Shown one piece after another: positions 46,612 to 57,570 of a DNA stretch of 64,000 nt. The notes beneath the pieces are model-generated. The model saw only the letters and a program-made list of their open reading frames with translations. It had not been told where the DNA came from and did not search any database. The stretch is taken from contig CM043953.1 in the NCBI GenBank assembly GCA_014529385.2, positions 112,936,549 through 113,000,548 of the forward strand, in the 5' to 3' direction. The position numbers and the translations under genes are program-made. Position 1 is the stretch's first letter. Every line of letters begins with the position of its first letter. The DNA comes from Adiantum capillus-veneris (taxonomy: Eukaryota > Streptophyta > Polypodiopsida > Polypodiales > Pteridaceae).

Positions 46612-49600
46612 ATGGATTTCGCCAAGTCATCAGCAACAAAGAGAAAAAGACTGACAATCAAAGATGCTCTTGCAGAAGCAGAACCCTTTGACATTCCAGC
46701 AGAAACCCTCAAGCCAACCAAAACTTGGGTGGAGGAAGCAGTACTGGAACAAGAGGGAATAAAGATCTACCAGGGGACTTTCAGAGATCCTCAAGGGCAA
46801 GCGGTGGATATACCGATGATCCCACAAGAATTGGTGGATTATAGCAGGTCAGAGAACATCAGCAGGTACCTGGAAAGGGCAGACTTGCACAGATTCTTCA
46901 CCTCGAGACCATCAGGTGTAGATACAAGAAGAGTGTATGAGTTGGCAACCTCCATTCAGAAGGATGGGAAAGCCACATTGACGGCAATAGATGGAGAGAA
47001 AGTAGAGGTACAGATCACTCCACAGCTCATTGCAGATGCATTGAAGCTGCACAACAAAGGGAGCTCTGTCAGGGAAAGAAGGCAGGCTATAGAGGTTTAT
47101 GGGTCCAAGAAACAGAATGCAACCTATGGAGATATGGCAGACCAAAGAGCGGCAACCCTTTGCCGACTGTACAACCAGTTTCTCCATATTTGCAGTAAAA
47201 GACCGCAAAAGTATACGACACCACCCCATGCCATTGCAACTACCATCACATGGGCATTGAAGAGCAATATGCCAAAAGAGGTGAATTACGCTCAACACAT
47301 CCACGAGCAAGTAATTGCCATGCACAACGAGAAGCCAAAGTATATAGGAGGAGCTGAAGTTCTGACAAGAATAGCTTATGAAGCTATTGGAGCCAGAGAT
47401 CAATGGCCAAAGGTTCCCTCCCAGAATGAGTGGCTTAGAGAAGCCGATGAGAAGGAAGAACAGCCTGAAGTATCCAAGAGGGCGTCCACAAGAGCACGCA
47501 GGAAACTAGAAATAGTTTTAGAACCTGAAGAGGATGTGGATGAGTCGCTTATGAAGAAAGCAAAGAAGAAGGTTGCTCCCAAGAAAACCAAAAGTCAGAA
47601 AGCGGCAAGAATGGAAAGACTAGTGGAGCAGTTTGGAGCGGAAAGAGCTCTAAAGGAGGACTTTGAAGAAAAGTGGGTGCCAGACCCCACTAAAGTCGGA
47701 ACTAGCTCAGCCAGACCACATGTTGATCAATATATTAGAGCTTATGAGGAGTCAGAGGCTATACTAGAGCAGCAACCTGTCGAGCCATACACTGAAGAGG
47801 AAGTACAACTTTTAAAAGCTGAGCTGAAAAAGGACGACAAGGGGAAGAAGAAAGTAGATGAGTCTACTGAACCTCAAGAGAAAGACGGGCAAGCAAACAA
47901 AGGGAAAGCCAAGATGACTGAGGACAATCAGCCCTCCTTTACTGATGTACCAAGCCCGAAGAAGACGGAAATCATTGTGGAAGAGACCATAGTAGAGATG
48001 GACATGGCTGGTATGGAAAAGCCGGAGGCCGGGACCAAGGAAAAGGAGATAGATCCAATTCAGCAAAAGAAAAACGATTATGAGGATCTGGTAGCGATAG
48101 GGTACACTGAAGAAGAGGCCCTTGAGGCAGTTTATGGGATCACCCTACAAAAACAAGATGATCAGAGAGGGACAGAGGAAAAAATAAAGAGTACAAAAGA
48201 GAGTGAAGAGAAACTGGACGAGCAGAACGTACTAGAAGAGCCGAAGCCAGTGGAGGTGGTGGCAGAAAAAGCTTTAGAGTTGACAGATGAAGATGAAAAA
48301 GACATGCACATGGTGCATGAACTGCTCAGCAAGATCAAAGAAAGATCCAAGGCAAAGGAAGTGGAGATTGAGACAGCCAAACAAAGGGAAGCCGAGTTGC
48401 AGAGGAAATTAGAGAATGCTATGACTGAATCTGAAAGTCATAAAGCATCACTCTACGACGCGGAAAACGAGAGAGATGGCTTGATACTCCAGCTAGCCGA
48501 GGCTTCAAGAGAAGTAACAAGTGCACAGGAAGCAAGGGAGCGGATGGAAGACGACTTGGAGGCGGCTAAAGATGAGCTCATTGAGCTAAGGGAAAGAGTC
48601 GAGCTCCAAGAAAGAACAATCACTAGACTCAGGACTACCCCTAGAGCTAGCAGAGCAGGAACCGAACAAGAGGGAGCTCTTGTACCAGCTCTGGAAGACC
48701 AGGTCCGAAGCTTACAAAGAGAGCTAAGATTAGAGCAAGTGCAAAGGTTGCACATTGCGGAGGGATCATTGGCAGCAGAGGAGAGGCTCACTTTAGAAAA
48801 TCAAACACTAAGAACAGAGAGTGAGACCCTCCGCAAACAGCTCCAAGATCTACAAGAGCAACGAAGAAGAGAGACAGAGACACCACAAGAAGAATCAGGT
48901 GGAGCAGCCATAGAGCTACCAAAAACTGGAGAAGCAACCACAATTGAAGATCCAGCCCCAGTTCACGAAGTGGCCTCGACTTCAGGAATCTCTAAAGAAG
49001 AAGAACAAAGGCTCCATGACCAAATAGAAAAGTCAGCAGAGGAGAGTGCCAAGGCGTAAATGGAATGGGAGAGGAGACTCCTCATCTCCTTTAGACTTCA
49101 GGGATTAGACACAAAAGTGCTCCATGAAGAGTGGATGCAACCTAGCCTGCCTTTCCCTTTGATGAAATTTGAAGTGCTAAAGACGAAAAAGAGAATAGAG
49201 GAGGAGTAGTATGTCGCTCTTTACGAAGGTGACATCACAAAAGAGGAACAATCAAAGAAGATTGTAGATTCGCAGCCTAGATGGAGGAAAGGTTGGCTGA
49301 ACAAATACCCAGCCTACCTCATCTACTTGGTGGAGGCACCAAAGGAGATTCGGGAGAATGCAACCTTCTGCCCGGTGCCAAGAGTCAGAAGCTGGAAAGA
49401 GCATGGCAGGATTGCAGAAAAGAAGCCAAATTGGCTTAATTACCCCAGGATGCCAGGACCAAAGGCAGGAGAGAGAATAGGTAAAGCCTACATGGTGAAA
49501 ACCCTAACGGGCACCATCAAGCTCTTTACTGGCTCTCCTGACCTTTCGTGTCAGATGCTCAAGAAAATTTGCAGGACTCTCTTAGCTTGCATTGAAGTGT

Positions 49601-49884
49601 TCGCGCCAGATAAAGCCACGACCTCGAGTCTACTATCGACGGCCGACACAGTGACTGATATGATGTATGATCTTTCATTGCAGCCTTCTCCAAAAGTGTT
49701 GCACCTCCTATACCAGAGGATTATGTTTTTGCCTAGCTTCCACATGCAAACATTCAAAGAAGCTTTCTACACCGGCTTTTTCACCCACGAAAGTAAAATA
49801 TTCGGCCCAACCTTGACCATCGGCAACCTACGATACGAATCTCATGTCAGGGACGACATGAACGCGGAGGGGGGGGGGTGTTGA
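46612..49884 (+). pseudogene. Inner-element ORF3: coiled-coil protein frame, two in-frame stops
   Basis: About 1091 codons in one frame from ATG 46612, broken only by TAA at 49057-49059 and TAG at 49207-49209, then open to a TGA formed by the first bases of the 3' LTR. The N-terminal ~270 residues look globular (RYLERADLHRFFTSRPSGVD, ITPQLIADALKLH, ATTITWALKSNMPKEVNYAQ) and have the flavour of retroelement-associated plant proteins, but no family is assigned. Residues ~270-550 are Lys/Glu-rich. Residues ~560-770 have long heptad-like stretches typical of coiled coil. The C-terminal part (49210-49884) is again globular (IKLFTGSPDLSCQMLKKIC). There is no signal peptide or transmembrane segment, so despite its env-like position it is not an envelope gene. 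Confidence 0.7.
49865..49878 (+). promoter_or_regulatory. Inner-element polypurine tract
   Basis: CGGAGGGGGGGGGG directly precedes the 3' LTR and is translated as the Gly-rich end of ORF3. Confidence 0.9.
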
Positions 49885-50812
49885 TCCAGTAGAGGATCAC
49901 ACCCACATTTTTGCTCACACTCATAATTTTTGTAACCATTGATTGTAATAAATATCTTTCCGACATTGATTTTGAATTGAGCCATTCATTAAGTAATGGG
50001 ACTCAATTGAGTTTTCAGCTTGTAATCCCGAAGTAATTTCACTTGCTGATGTAATTAGTAGAGATGTTCTCACCTCCAAGGTTGAGGTATATAAGCCAAA
50101 GTTTTGTAACCTAAGGAGATTCAGTTTTATTAATCAAAGTGAGTTTTTGAGCACCGTGACTGTGTCTGAGAGAGAGAGAGAGAGAGTCTTATCTACTTGC
50201 TACGCGAGCTACGGAGCCACCATTGGAGAAGCGACACCGCCATTGTGTTAGCAACGGCGAGAGCTACGCACTGATACCAAGAGTGCGCGCTATCGGCTTC
50301 TATGTGTGGTAAGTTCCTACGAGCTTCGGTGTGAGTTTTCTTCCAACGCGTGTGTCGGAATAGAGCGTGCAGCATATCTATAGAACCACAACGAGTAGAG
50401 CTACACATTAGTACCATCGGGGTCAAGTTTCGATCACCTGTATTTTTCGGCCTGTCTTCATACGCGTTTACCGCACGGAGTGGTTATAGGTTGATTTTGC
50501 AGTTCAAGTCTTTAGGGTGTTGTTCTTACCTAGTGTATAGACTTCCCCTTGAGTTTGAGATCGATTCAATGATTCTAGATCCTGTTTCGTATAGCAGTCG
50601 TTCGTAGTACGGATTTCAGTCACTTGCATATTCTAGAACTTAGATTTGATTTCCTTAGTAGTGATTGTCATTAGAAGGTCGAGTAGGTGATTTGACACCC
50701 ACCTAGTTGTTTCCATGCGCCTGCGGGTCAAGCTTCGTCCTTGTCTGACAAATTCTGTTGTTGGTTGAGTTCTCGCTATTTAGCTTCCGCTAGCGGCGTA
50801 ACCGCCTTAACA
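49879..50812 (+). repeat. Inner 3' LTR
   Basis: 934-bp partner of 30340-31325 with TATATAAG at 50088-50095 and a short (GA)n at 50169-50186. It is followed by the target duplication ATCAT. Confidence 0.95.
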
Positions 50813-51482
50813 ATCATCTTCAAAACTTTCAAGTGTCGCAATTCGTGATGGTTAGCCAGCGTCTGTCCTTCCCTTAAAAGGTGTGCGAGAAAGCAAGTAA
50901 GTGTTCTATTCTCAATTTACCATTGGTTTGTTTCTCCACACTTATTCAATTGGTCTAAAGAAATTTCTCACTCTAACTCTCTTTTGCTTCATTACATATG
51001 CATGTGGCTACCTCTCATGGTGATTTTATTTGTCTCACGGCATTGCATAGATGGAGATGAGCTCTCTATGAAAAGTGTGTTAGTTTGATGTAAGTGATTC
51101 TCTTGTGTGTTTGAGAGGCAAGTCTTGTGCGCATGATTTTTTTATGAGTGCTTGAGAGAGGAAGAGTTTGGAGGTATTATGGGTATTCTTTTGGGGAGAA
51201 AGTGAATGCTATTCCACAAATTGCATATTTCATTTTGATGCACGGCATTGGGTTGCATAATCGTTGATGGTGTTCAAGTGTCCAAAGTGTATATAGAGTA
51301 AGGGGGTTTTCAAAGTGTGTTGCTTGAGTGGGTGAGTGCAAGTGTTATTTTGATTGGTTTCCTTCTCCACTCCCAAAAGAAGGTGGTGCCCCAAGTAGTG
51401 TGCGTACCTCTTTACGAACATTTTGTGAGGGTAGGCCCATTGGTTTGGGTTTAGAGGCCCCATTTCAAAAAGCTCGCCCTCA
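50813..51482 (+). repeat. Outer 5' LTR, part 2
   Basis: Continues part 1 after the inner insertion and matches 58975-59642 with about 14 substitutions and two small indels. It ends CTCA at 51482, aligned with CCCA at 59642. Confidence 0.9.
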
Positions 51483-51487
51483 TAAAG

Positions 51488-51504
51488 TGGTGCTCCCACT
51501 GAGG
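51488..51504 (+). promoter_or_regulatory. Candidate outer-element primer binding site
   Basis: A TGG-starting stretch (TGGTGCTCCCACTGAGG) five bases after the LTR end is placed like a primer site. I cannot name the matching tRNA. Confidence 0.4.
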
Positions 51505-51536
51505 AACATATTTCCAAGTTACCTTCAAATTTTTTA

Positions 51537-51752
51537 GTGATGAACAATGGAGTTCCCATCTATCCATTCCATTTTGCACAACACATTAGAGTAAATGTTC
51601 ACATAGATAGAAAAGTTTTTTTCCAGCAACGCATTGTTTTTATGTTTGGTGCAGAAAGACTTAGAGAAATATTGGCATCACCCAATCCAATTATACTTCC
51701 AATCATCAATTATGAAACTTCTTTTGATGTTCACGTTTTCATTTTGTTTTAA
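51537..51752 (+). CDS. Leader small ORF a (71 codons), paralogue of b
   Basis: A small frame between the outer LTR and gag. It aligns without gaps to the frame at 51836-52048 from a shared Pro-Phe to the last residue. The shared core is FG..RL.EI.AS.NP.ILP.I.YE...DV..FIL, with about 22 identities in the last 39 residues. Many identical residues use different codons (Arg aga/cgc, Tyr tat/tac, Leu ttg/tta), as expected if the peptide was kept under selection after duplication. No known family is recognised. It has no transmembrane or signal feature beyond a hydrophobic C-terminus. Confidence 0.5.
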   Translation: MMNNGVPIYPFHFAQHIRVNVHIDRKVFFQQRIVFMFGAERLREILASPNPIILPIINYETSFDVHVFILF

Positions 51753-51835
51753 AAGCAGGAACAAGGAGTGGTGAAGGTGTGCTCAAGGGCCATATGAAGG
51801 AACGAGGTCTTCAAACCAACAACGAGGAGTAGCAC

Positions 51836-52048
51836 ATGAATCACGATCAAAACAATGAACCTTTTAGGCCTATTGCTCGGCAATCCATTCATATAATCAT
51901 TGCAACTAAGTTTAGGTTTCTATCTATCATAATGAGGATATTTGGATCCACTCGCCTCAATGAAATCAATGCTTCAATTAATCCATTTATTCTACCTATG
52001 ATAAAGTACGAATTAACAATGGATGTGTACATCTTCATTTTAATGTAA
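51836..52048 (+). CDS. Leader small ORF b (70 codons), paralogue of a
   Basis: Partner of the 71-codon frame 83 bp upstream, in a different frame. The core MRIFGSTRLNEINASINPF continues ILPMIKYE and ends DVYIFILM. It lies 85 bp before gag. It could be a leader peptide pair or a decayed duplicated domain. Confidence 0.5.
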   Translation: MNHDQNNEPFRPIARQSIHIIIATKFRFLSIIMRIFGSTRLNEINASINPFILPMIKYELTMDVYIFILM

Positions 52049-52133
52049 TCAGATTTATAGTGTCAATAATCTTGTGCGGCCCGTAAGAGAAAAGTTTCTT
52101 TAAAAAAAAGAGATTTCAAAAACTCTTAACAAA

Positions 52134-54170
52134 ATGTCAAGTTCTTTTCCCACGTTCTATGCAAGAAGTGGGGAAGATGCGCAAGAGTTTCTTGACAACT
52201 TGGAGATGGCACATCTCATATCCGGGAGAGATGAAGAGGAAGTAAAGCTACGAGCCTTCCCGTTGGTTCTAAAAGCAGAAGCTAAAGCATGGTATGAGAC
52301 CTTGCAACCCCAAATCAAGCCCAATTGGGAGAGACTGCGAGCAAGCTTCCTCTCCAAGTTCGGGCAAGGTGATACTTCTGAAGGACTATGGAAATGTCTT
52401 ATTGGACATAAGCAGGTATCACTTGAAGACTATCCCTCTTATGAAGCAACCTTTGTCAATCTATGGGGTAGGTGGGAGGCTACATTAGAAAATCATGGTG
52501 GTGCACCTAACTTTCTAAAAAAAGAGAGATTCATGGTTGGCTTGTATCCACTTTTAAAGGCTAAAGTAGAGCTAAAATTCCCATCCACCTTCGAAGAAGC
52601 ACGTGAGGTAGCCATCATCAAGTTTAGAAAACTACACTTCCAAGCACATAGAGCAAGGGGTTTGAATGAAGTGAGTGAGAGGGAGTCTTCACAAACCATG
52701 GAAGTACCAATTAGGGCCCCTCTTGCACAATCTTCAAAAATAGGAGATAACTCTCAACAAGAGGTTTTACAAAGGCTAACTCAACATCTTGAGAACCTCA
52801 CTCTGAATCTAGTACAAGGCCTACCTCAACAACGACAACCAAGAGAAGGGAATCGCAATAACCGAAGACAAGCTCAAGAGTTGCGATGTTGGAATTTCAA
52901 TGAAATGGGCCATGGCATGTACAATTGTCCACATCCAAGGCGACTTCCAGGAGACATATATCCCCCCAGACCGCCTCCTCTCACTTTGCAGCAATAACAA
53001 GCTCAAGGCCCACAAATCCTTCGTCGACCACCACCACCAGCAAATATACCTCCCGTCCCACATGAGGAGGAAGAAAGAGGAGTCGACATCATCAAGCTAG
53101 AAGAGGTAATAGATGAGCATACTCTAAACTTTGATGTTATGCCGGCAGAAAAACGCACAAGAGCACATGATAAGGATGAAGACATGAGAAGTGAAGGAAC
53201 AAATTCAGCCAAAAGGGACAAGAAGAAGAAGTCAAAGATGGAAGAAGCTGAAAGTAGCAGGAAGAAAAGATCAAGGCGAAGGGAAATTGGTATCAACGAC
53301 TTCCCATTGGGAAAGGAGCTAGAGCCCTACAACATCCTGGAGGATTTACAAACCCAAAAGTCAAACATTTCATGGCCTCAAGTTCTACACCTATCAGCCA
53401 AAGTAAGAATGCAATGGCCAAAGTTGGTAAGTACAAGAATTCCAAAAAAGAAAGCAAATCTATCCATTAAGGTTGTGGCCTCAAAGCTACAAAAAGATGT
53501 GGAACCCATTGTGGATGCTTACATAAGGGGTAAAAAGGTGTCTAATGTATATGTTGATGGTGGAGCTCAAATGTGTGTGATCACGGAAAAATCAATGAAC
53601 AGGTTAGGGCTTGAAATTACAAAGTCCTCTAATTGTCAGGCTAGGCTAGCCAACAACTCAAGTGTGAAGTGTTTGGGGATCATTGAAAATATAAAAGTCT
53701 CTGTATGTAGCATAGATGCACGAGTGGATATGTATGTCATGCCAGCTAAGGGGGAGGGCTATCCCATCATCCTAGGGAGGCCTTGGCTCATTGCTGTGAA
53801 TGCAGATCAAAAATGGGGAAGTGGTCATTTGATTCTTAAGAAGGGTCAACCGGTGGTGTATGATTGGCGAGAAGGAAAGCAACTAGATATCAACTATGAA
53901 ACCACGGCAGATGAAGAGAGTGAGGAGGAGAGTCCTTACTCAAGTGATGAGGAAGCATCAATCAGTGCATCAACTAGTGAAGAGGAGTCTTCTTTGGAGG
54001 TAATGGGAATTGTATTCATCGCCAACACTCAAGATGTTCCAGTAGAAGAAAGCCAACAGACAATCACACACGAGGGGATGAAAGATGCCACCACCTTGAA
54101 GAAGGATTTGAGAAGATGCTTGCAAAAGATCTTACTTGTGAGGAGAAGAGGTCCTACATCAATATGTTAA
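52134..54170 (+). pseudogene. Outer-element gag-protease frame, one in-frame stop
   Basis: One frame carries gag (52134-52997) and protease (to 54170), interrupted only by TAA at 52995-52997 (probably from CAA). Gag has FLDNLEMAHLI, KAEAKAWYETLQP, FLSKFGQG and FMVGLYPLLKAKVEL. Its zinc knuckle reads CWNFNEMGHGMYNC, with Phe where the second Cys belongs (one G-to-T change). The protease has VYVDGGAQMCVITEKS, a DGGA active site, and IILGRPWL downstream. The frame ends in an acidic Ser-rich stretch and is lost by a frameshift just before 54116, where reverse transcriptase continues in another frame. Confidence 0.85.
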
Positions 54171-55828
54171 GGAGGTATTCCAATTTTTTTATCACTAACT
54201 ACTCACAAATAAGAGGTGTAGATGTAATAGAGCATCGAATTGAATTGAATCCAGGGACCAAACCCATGGCTCAAAAGTTAAGGCGACTAGGATCTGTGCA
54301 ACAAAAGGCTCTCCTACAGGAAGTGAATCGACTCTTGAAGGCTGGCTTCATCTATACAGTATCCAACTCCGAATGGGTATCACCTATTGGAGTCACTCCC
54401 AAGAAGAATGGTAAGTGGAGGGTCTGCGTGGATTACAAACCCCTCAACGCTTCGACAAAGAGGGACCACTTCCCTCTCCCTTTCCAAGATGAAATTTTGA
54501 ATGAAGTAGCAGGTCACGAATGCTACACGGTGTGTGATGGGAATTCAGGATATTTTCAAATTAGAATAGCAGAAGAGGACCAACCAAAAACCACCTTCAT
54601 CACACCTTGGGGATGTTTTGCATTCAGAGTAATGCCTTTTGGGATCACCAATGCTCCTAGCACCTTCATGAGATTCACAATATTTGTATTTCAGCCATTC
54701 TTTGGAAAATCTATAAGAGTCTTTATGGATGATTTCTGTATTTATAGTTGTAGATCACTTCATTGCCAAAAGGTTGAAGAGGGGCTTAAGAGGCTCCATC
54801 AATTTGGGGGACAACTCAACCCAGAGAAGTGTCATATCGGTGAATCTCAGGTGGTTTTGCTAGGCCATGTGGTTTCTTCACAAGGAATTCAAGTGGATCC
54901 CTCTAAAGTAGAGGCCCTTTTGTCATTATCTCCACCAACAACAACTAAGGAGCTAATGACCTTCAACCACAAAGTGAGGTACATGGCTCGCTTCATCCAT
55001 CTCCTAGCAGAAGCCATCGCCCCTTTGCATAGGTTGGCAAGCCAATCTACATTTGAATGGGGGAGGGAACATGCAAAATGTTTTGAGGAAGTGAAGGGCA
55101 TTCTTAGCTCTCTCCCAATCCTAATGCCACGAGATCCAAAGGAGACCTACTATCTCACTCCAAGTGTAGGTTTCGAAGCAATTGATGTTGTTTTGATGCA
55201 AAAAGATCCTAAAACATCATACATGAGGCCGATCTATTTTGTAAGCAAGGTGATGACTCCGGCCGAGAAGGGATACACTGAAATGGAGAAAGTGGTCTTT
55301 GCAATCTTGTTTGCGGTAAGGAAGTTTCGATCGTATCTTCTCCCTGTGCCATTTGTTTTTCTCACCTTAGAGCACAATCTACCATATGTAGTACAGCACA
55401 TGAGCCTCTCATCTAGAATAGCAAAGTGGGTGCTTGAACTCCAAGAATTTGATTACACTTTCCTTGTAGAAGATAGCACAAGAGCAAGACTTGCAGACAT
55501 TCTCACCTACAAAGTGAGAGAAAGGGAAGGATCACGACTACAAAGAGAGGAAGGCTCAAAACAGTTCAAAGTGAAGGAGATTGATAATGCCCATACTTTA
55601 TGCTTTGATGGAGCTTATCAACGCCAACAAGACAAAGCAGTAGGGGGAATCATCATTTTGAACCCACAAAAGGAGGTAATGGTTAGAAAAGGTATCACTC
55701 TACCCAGTGTTCACTCTAAAAATGAGGCTGAGTATGCTGCTCTAACCCTTGGGTTAGAAGAATGCAAAGAATTAGGCAGACTTGGAGGTGCAAGAATCGT
55801 ACATTGTTTGAGTGTCTTTGTAGTGTAA
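54116..55828 (+). pseudogene. Outer-element reverse transcriptase and two RNase H domains
   Basis: The frame (570 codons) has WVSPIGVTPKKNGKWRVCVDYKPLN, MPFGITNAPSTFMRF and a catalytic FMDD box at codons 203-206 (usually YVDD). LGHVVSSQGIQVDPSK and a Ty3 RNase H that has lost clear acidic residues follow. A second RNase H then starts LCFDGAYQRQQ, with GGIIIL and SKNEAEYAALTLGLEECKELG, the archaeal type typical of the Tat clade. The frame ends too early at 55828 by a frameshift near 55790-55830. The tail of this RNase H (HNKEADLLANEKL) is in the next frame. Confidence 0.88.
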
Positions 55829-57396
55829 GAACTTTGATGAAGGGTTTTAAAGCAACACAGGTACAACACATTGTGAGAAATCATAACAAGGAAGCAGACT
55901 TACTCGCAAATGAAAAGCTTCAAATGGCGGTAGGAGGTGTGAAACTATATGAACCCAAATATCAAGGTCAAGAGGAGCTAAAAGACATTATCTTCTTTCT
56001 ACAAGCAGGTGAGTGTCCCAAACACTTAGACAAGGTGCAAAGACATAGACTAGTTAAGAAGGCCACACCTTACCAGTTGATCGGGGATGATTTATATCAC
56101 AAAGGGAAAGATTTGGTCTTGAGGAGAGTACCAGGTGTGCAAGAGATAGAGAAAATTCTTCTTTCATGTCATGATGATGTCTGTGGTGGTCACTTTTCTC
56201 AAGATATTACAAGTAGGAAGATTTTACAAGCAGGGTTTATTTGGCCAAGCTTACATCGTGATGTCCAATATTGGTGTAAGGCATGTAAGCCATGCCAAAT
56301 TGTTGGGGATAGACGACTAACATATGAGCCTCGAGTCCCAATAATATCTTATGGCCCTTTTGAAAAGTGGGGTGTGGATGCAATAGGTCCCCTACCTCGT
56401 ACTTCTACAGGGAAGGTTTTCATCATCATGGGTGTTGACTACATGACACGATGGGCGGAAGCAACAAGCACAACCCGAATCACAGTTGAAGAGGTATCAA
56501 AGTTTATTTTTGATCATATTTGTAGTAGGTTTGGAACATCCCTAGAAATCTTATCAGATCGAGGCCCGGGTTTTAGGGCTAACCTTCTGAATGATCTCTT
56601 GAGGAGGTTAAAAGTGAAACACCTGCATTCCACACCCTACTATCCTCAATGCAATGGATTGGTGGAAAAAGTGAATGGAATGATATATAAGATCATTTCT
56701 AAGTAGTTTGTGGACCGGCCTAATGATTGGGATAGCCATTTGACGGCTGCTCTTTGGGCGTCTAGGAAATCTTTCAAGGTATCTACCCAATTCACCCCTT
56801 TTCATCTAGTTTATGGACAGGAAGCACTTCTCCCCATTGAGGTAGAGCTCTCAAGATTGCGCGTTCTTGCAAGAGTGGCAAAAAAACCAAAAGAGGTTCT
56901 ACATGAAAGGATCTTAGATCTCCAACGACTTGAGCTAGATAGAGAAGAGTCCATTGATCACTACATCACCAAAGCGACAAGCCAAAGGGATAAAATCAAC
57001 AAGAAGCTCAAGGGGAAAGGATTGAAGGAAGGTATGTTAGTTCTTCGCTATGATAACCGACTTGATACTCGACTTGACAAAAAGTTTTTGCAAAGATGGG
57101 AGGGACCTTTCATGATAAAAACAAAGTTTGGGAATGGTAGTTACAGATTAGCAGATTTATCAGGAAAACTCCACAAGACCAGAGTCAATGGATGGAGATT
57201 AAAGCCCTACTTTCAACGTATCAATCCGTTGATAGGCAGTCATCTGCCTACATCGTCTAAGCTCCAAATTGACATGGCTCCCTTCGGCTTGGCAAATGCT
57301 CCACCTATTTTTAAAGCTTTGATGTGCAAAGAAGAACCAGCCTTGGAATCTGAACATACCCAAGGCAACCCTCCCATCTCCAATTTATGGGATTGA
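55762..57396 (+). pseudogene. Outer-element integrase, one in-frame stop
   Basis: It continues from the broken RNase H. It has HDDVCGGHFSQD and CKACKPCQ (H2C2 zinc module), GVDAIGPLPR and VDYMTRWAEA (first core Asp region), ILSDRGPGF (second Asp) and YYPQCNGLVEKVN (Glu). A TAG at 56704-56706 interrupts the core end; the same frame resumes DRPNDWDSHLTAALWASRK and the C-terminal fold (RWEGPFMI, NGSYRLADL, HKTRVNGWRLKPY). The stop makes it non-functional. Confidence 0.9.
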
Positions 57397-57550
57397 GGTA
57401 ATGAAAAGCAGCTCTAATGGAGTAAAAGAGTGCATGACACTCCTCCTATTGAAAAAAAAAAAGTGGAAAAGGAAAAATGACAAAAAAAAGAGGAAAAAAA
57501 AAAGAAGAAAAAGAAGCAACACTGTCCTCCTAAAGATATGAATATCTCTA
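57397..57550. other. A-rich outer-element 3' untranslated stretch
   Basis: Runs of A and AAG between integrase and the polypurine tract. No gene. Confidence 0.6.
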
Positions 57551-57564
57551 GGCTTGGGGGAGGG
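57551..57564 (+). promoter_or_regulatory. Outer-element polypurine tract
   Basis: A GGCTTGGGGGAGGG run lies six bases before the 3' LTR start. The gap is a little longer than usual. Confidence 0.7.
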
Positions 57565-57570
57565 CTAATA

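Larger units (their letters stand above)
30340..50812 (+). mobile_element. Inner 20.5-kb Ty3/gypsy element
   Basis: It starts TGTTGAGCC and ends CCTTAACA, with LTRs of 986 and 934 bp; the 52-bp difference is the (GA)n tract. The target duplication ATCAT is at 30335-30339 and 50813-50817, and the uninterrupted site is visible in the right outer LTR near 58976. It has an Asp-tRNA primer site and a polypurine tract. The order is ORF1, gag, protease 1, reverse transcriptase, RNase H, two zinc modules, integrase, protease-like domain 2, W-I-P-K repeat frame, palindrome region, and coiled-coil frame. Size, primer site and the frame before gag recall Ogre/Tat elements, but the 3' organisation is not one I recognise. 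Confidence 0.95.

Noticed and set aside
46912-47403. Minus-strand 163-codon frame opposite ORF3
   Set aside because: Antisense shadow; Cys-rich but with no recognisable fold.
46612-49884. Retroviral envelope gene
   Set aside because: No signal peptide, transmembrane segment or envelope-like cleavage site; the frame is dominated by charged coiled coil.
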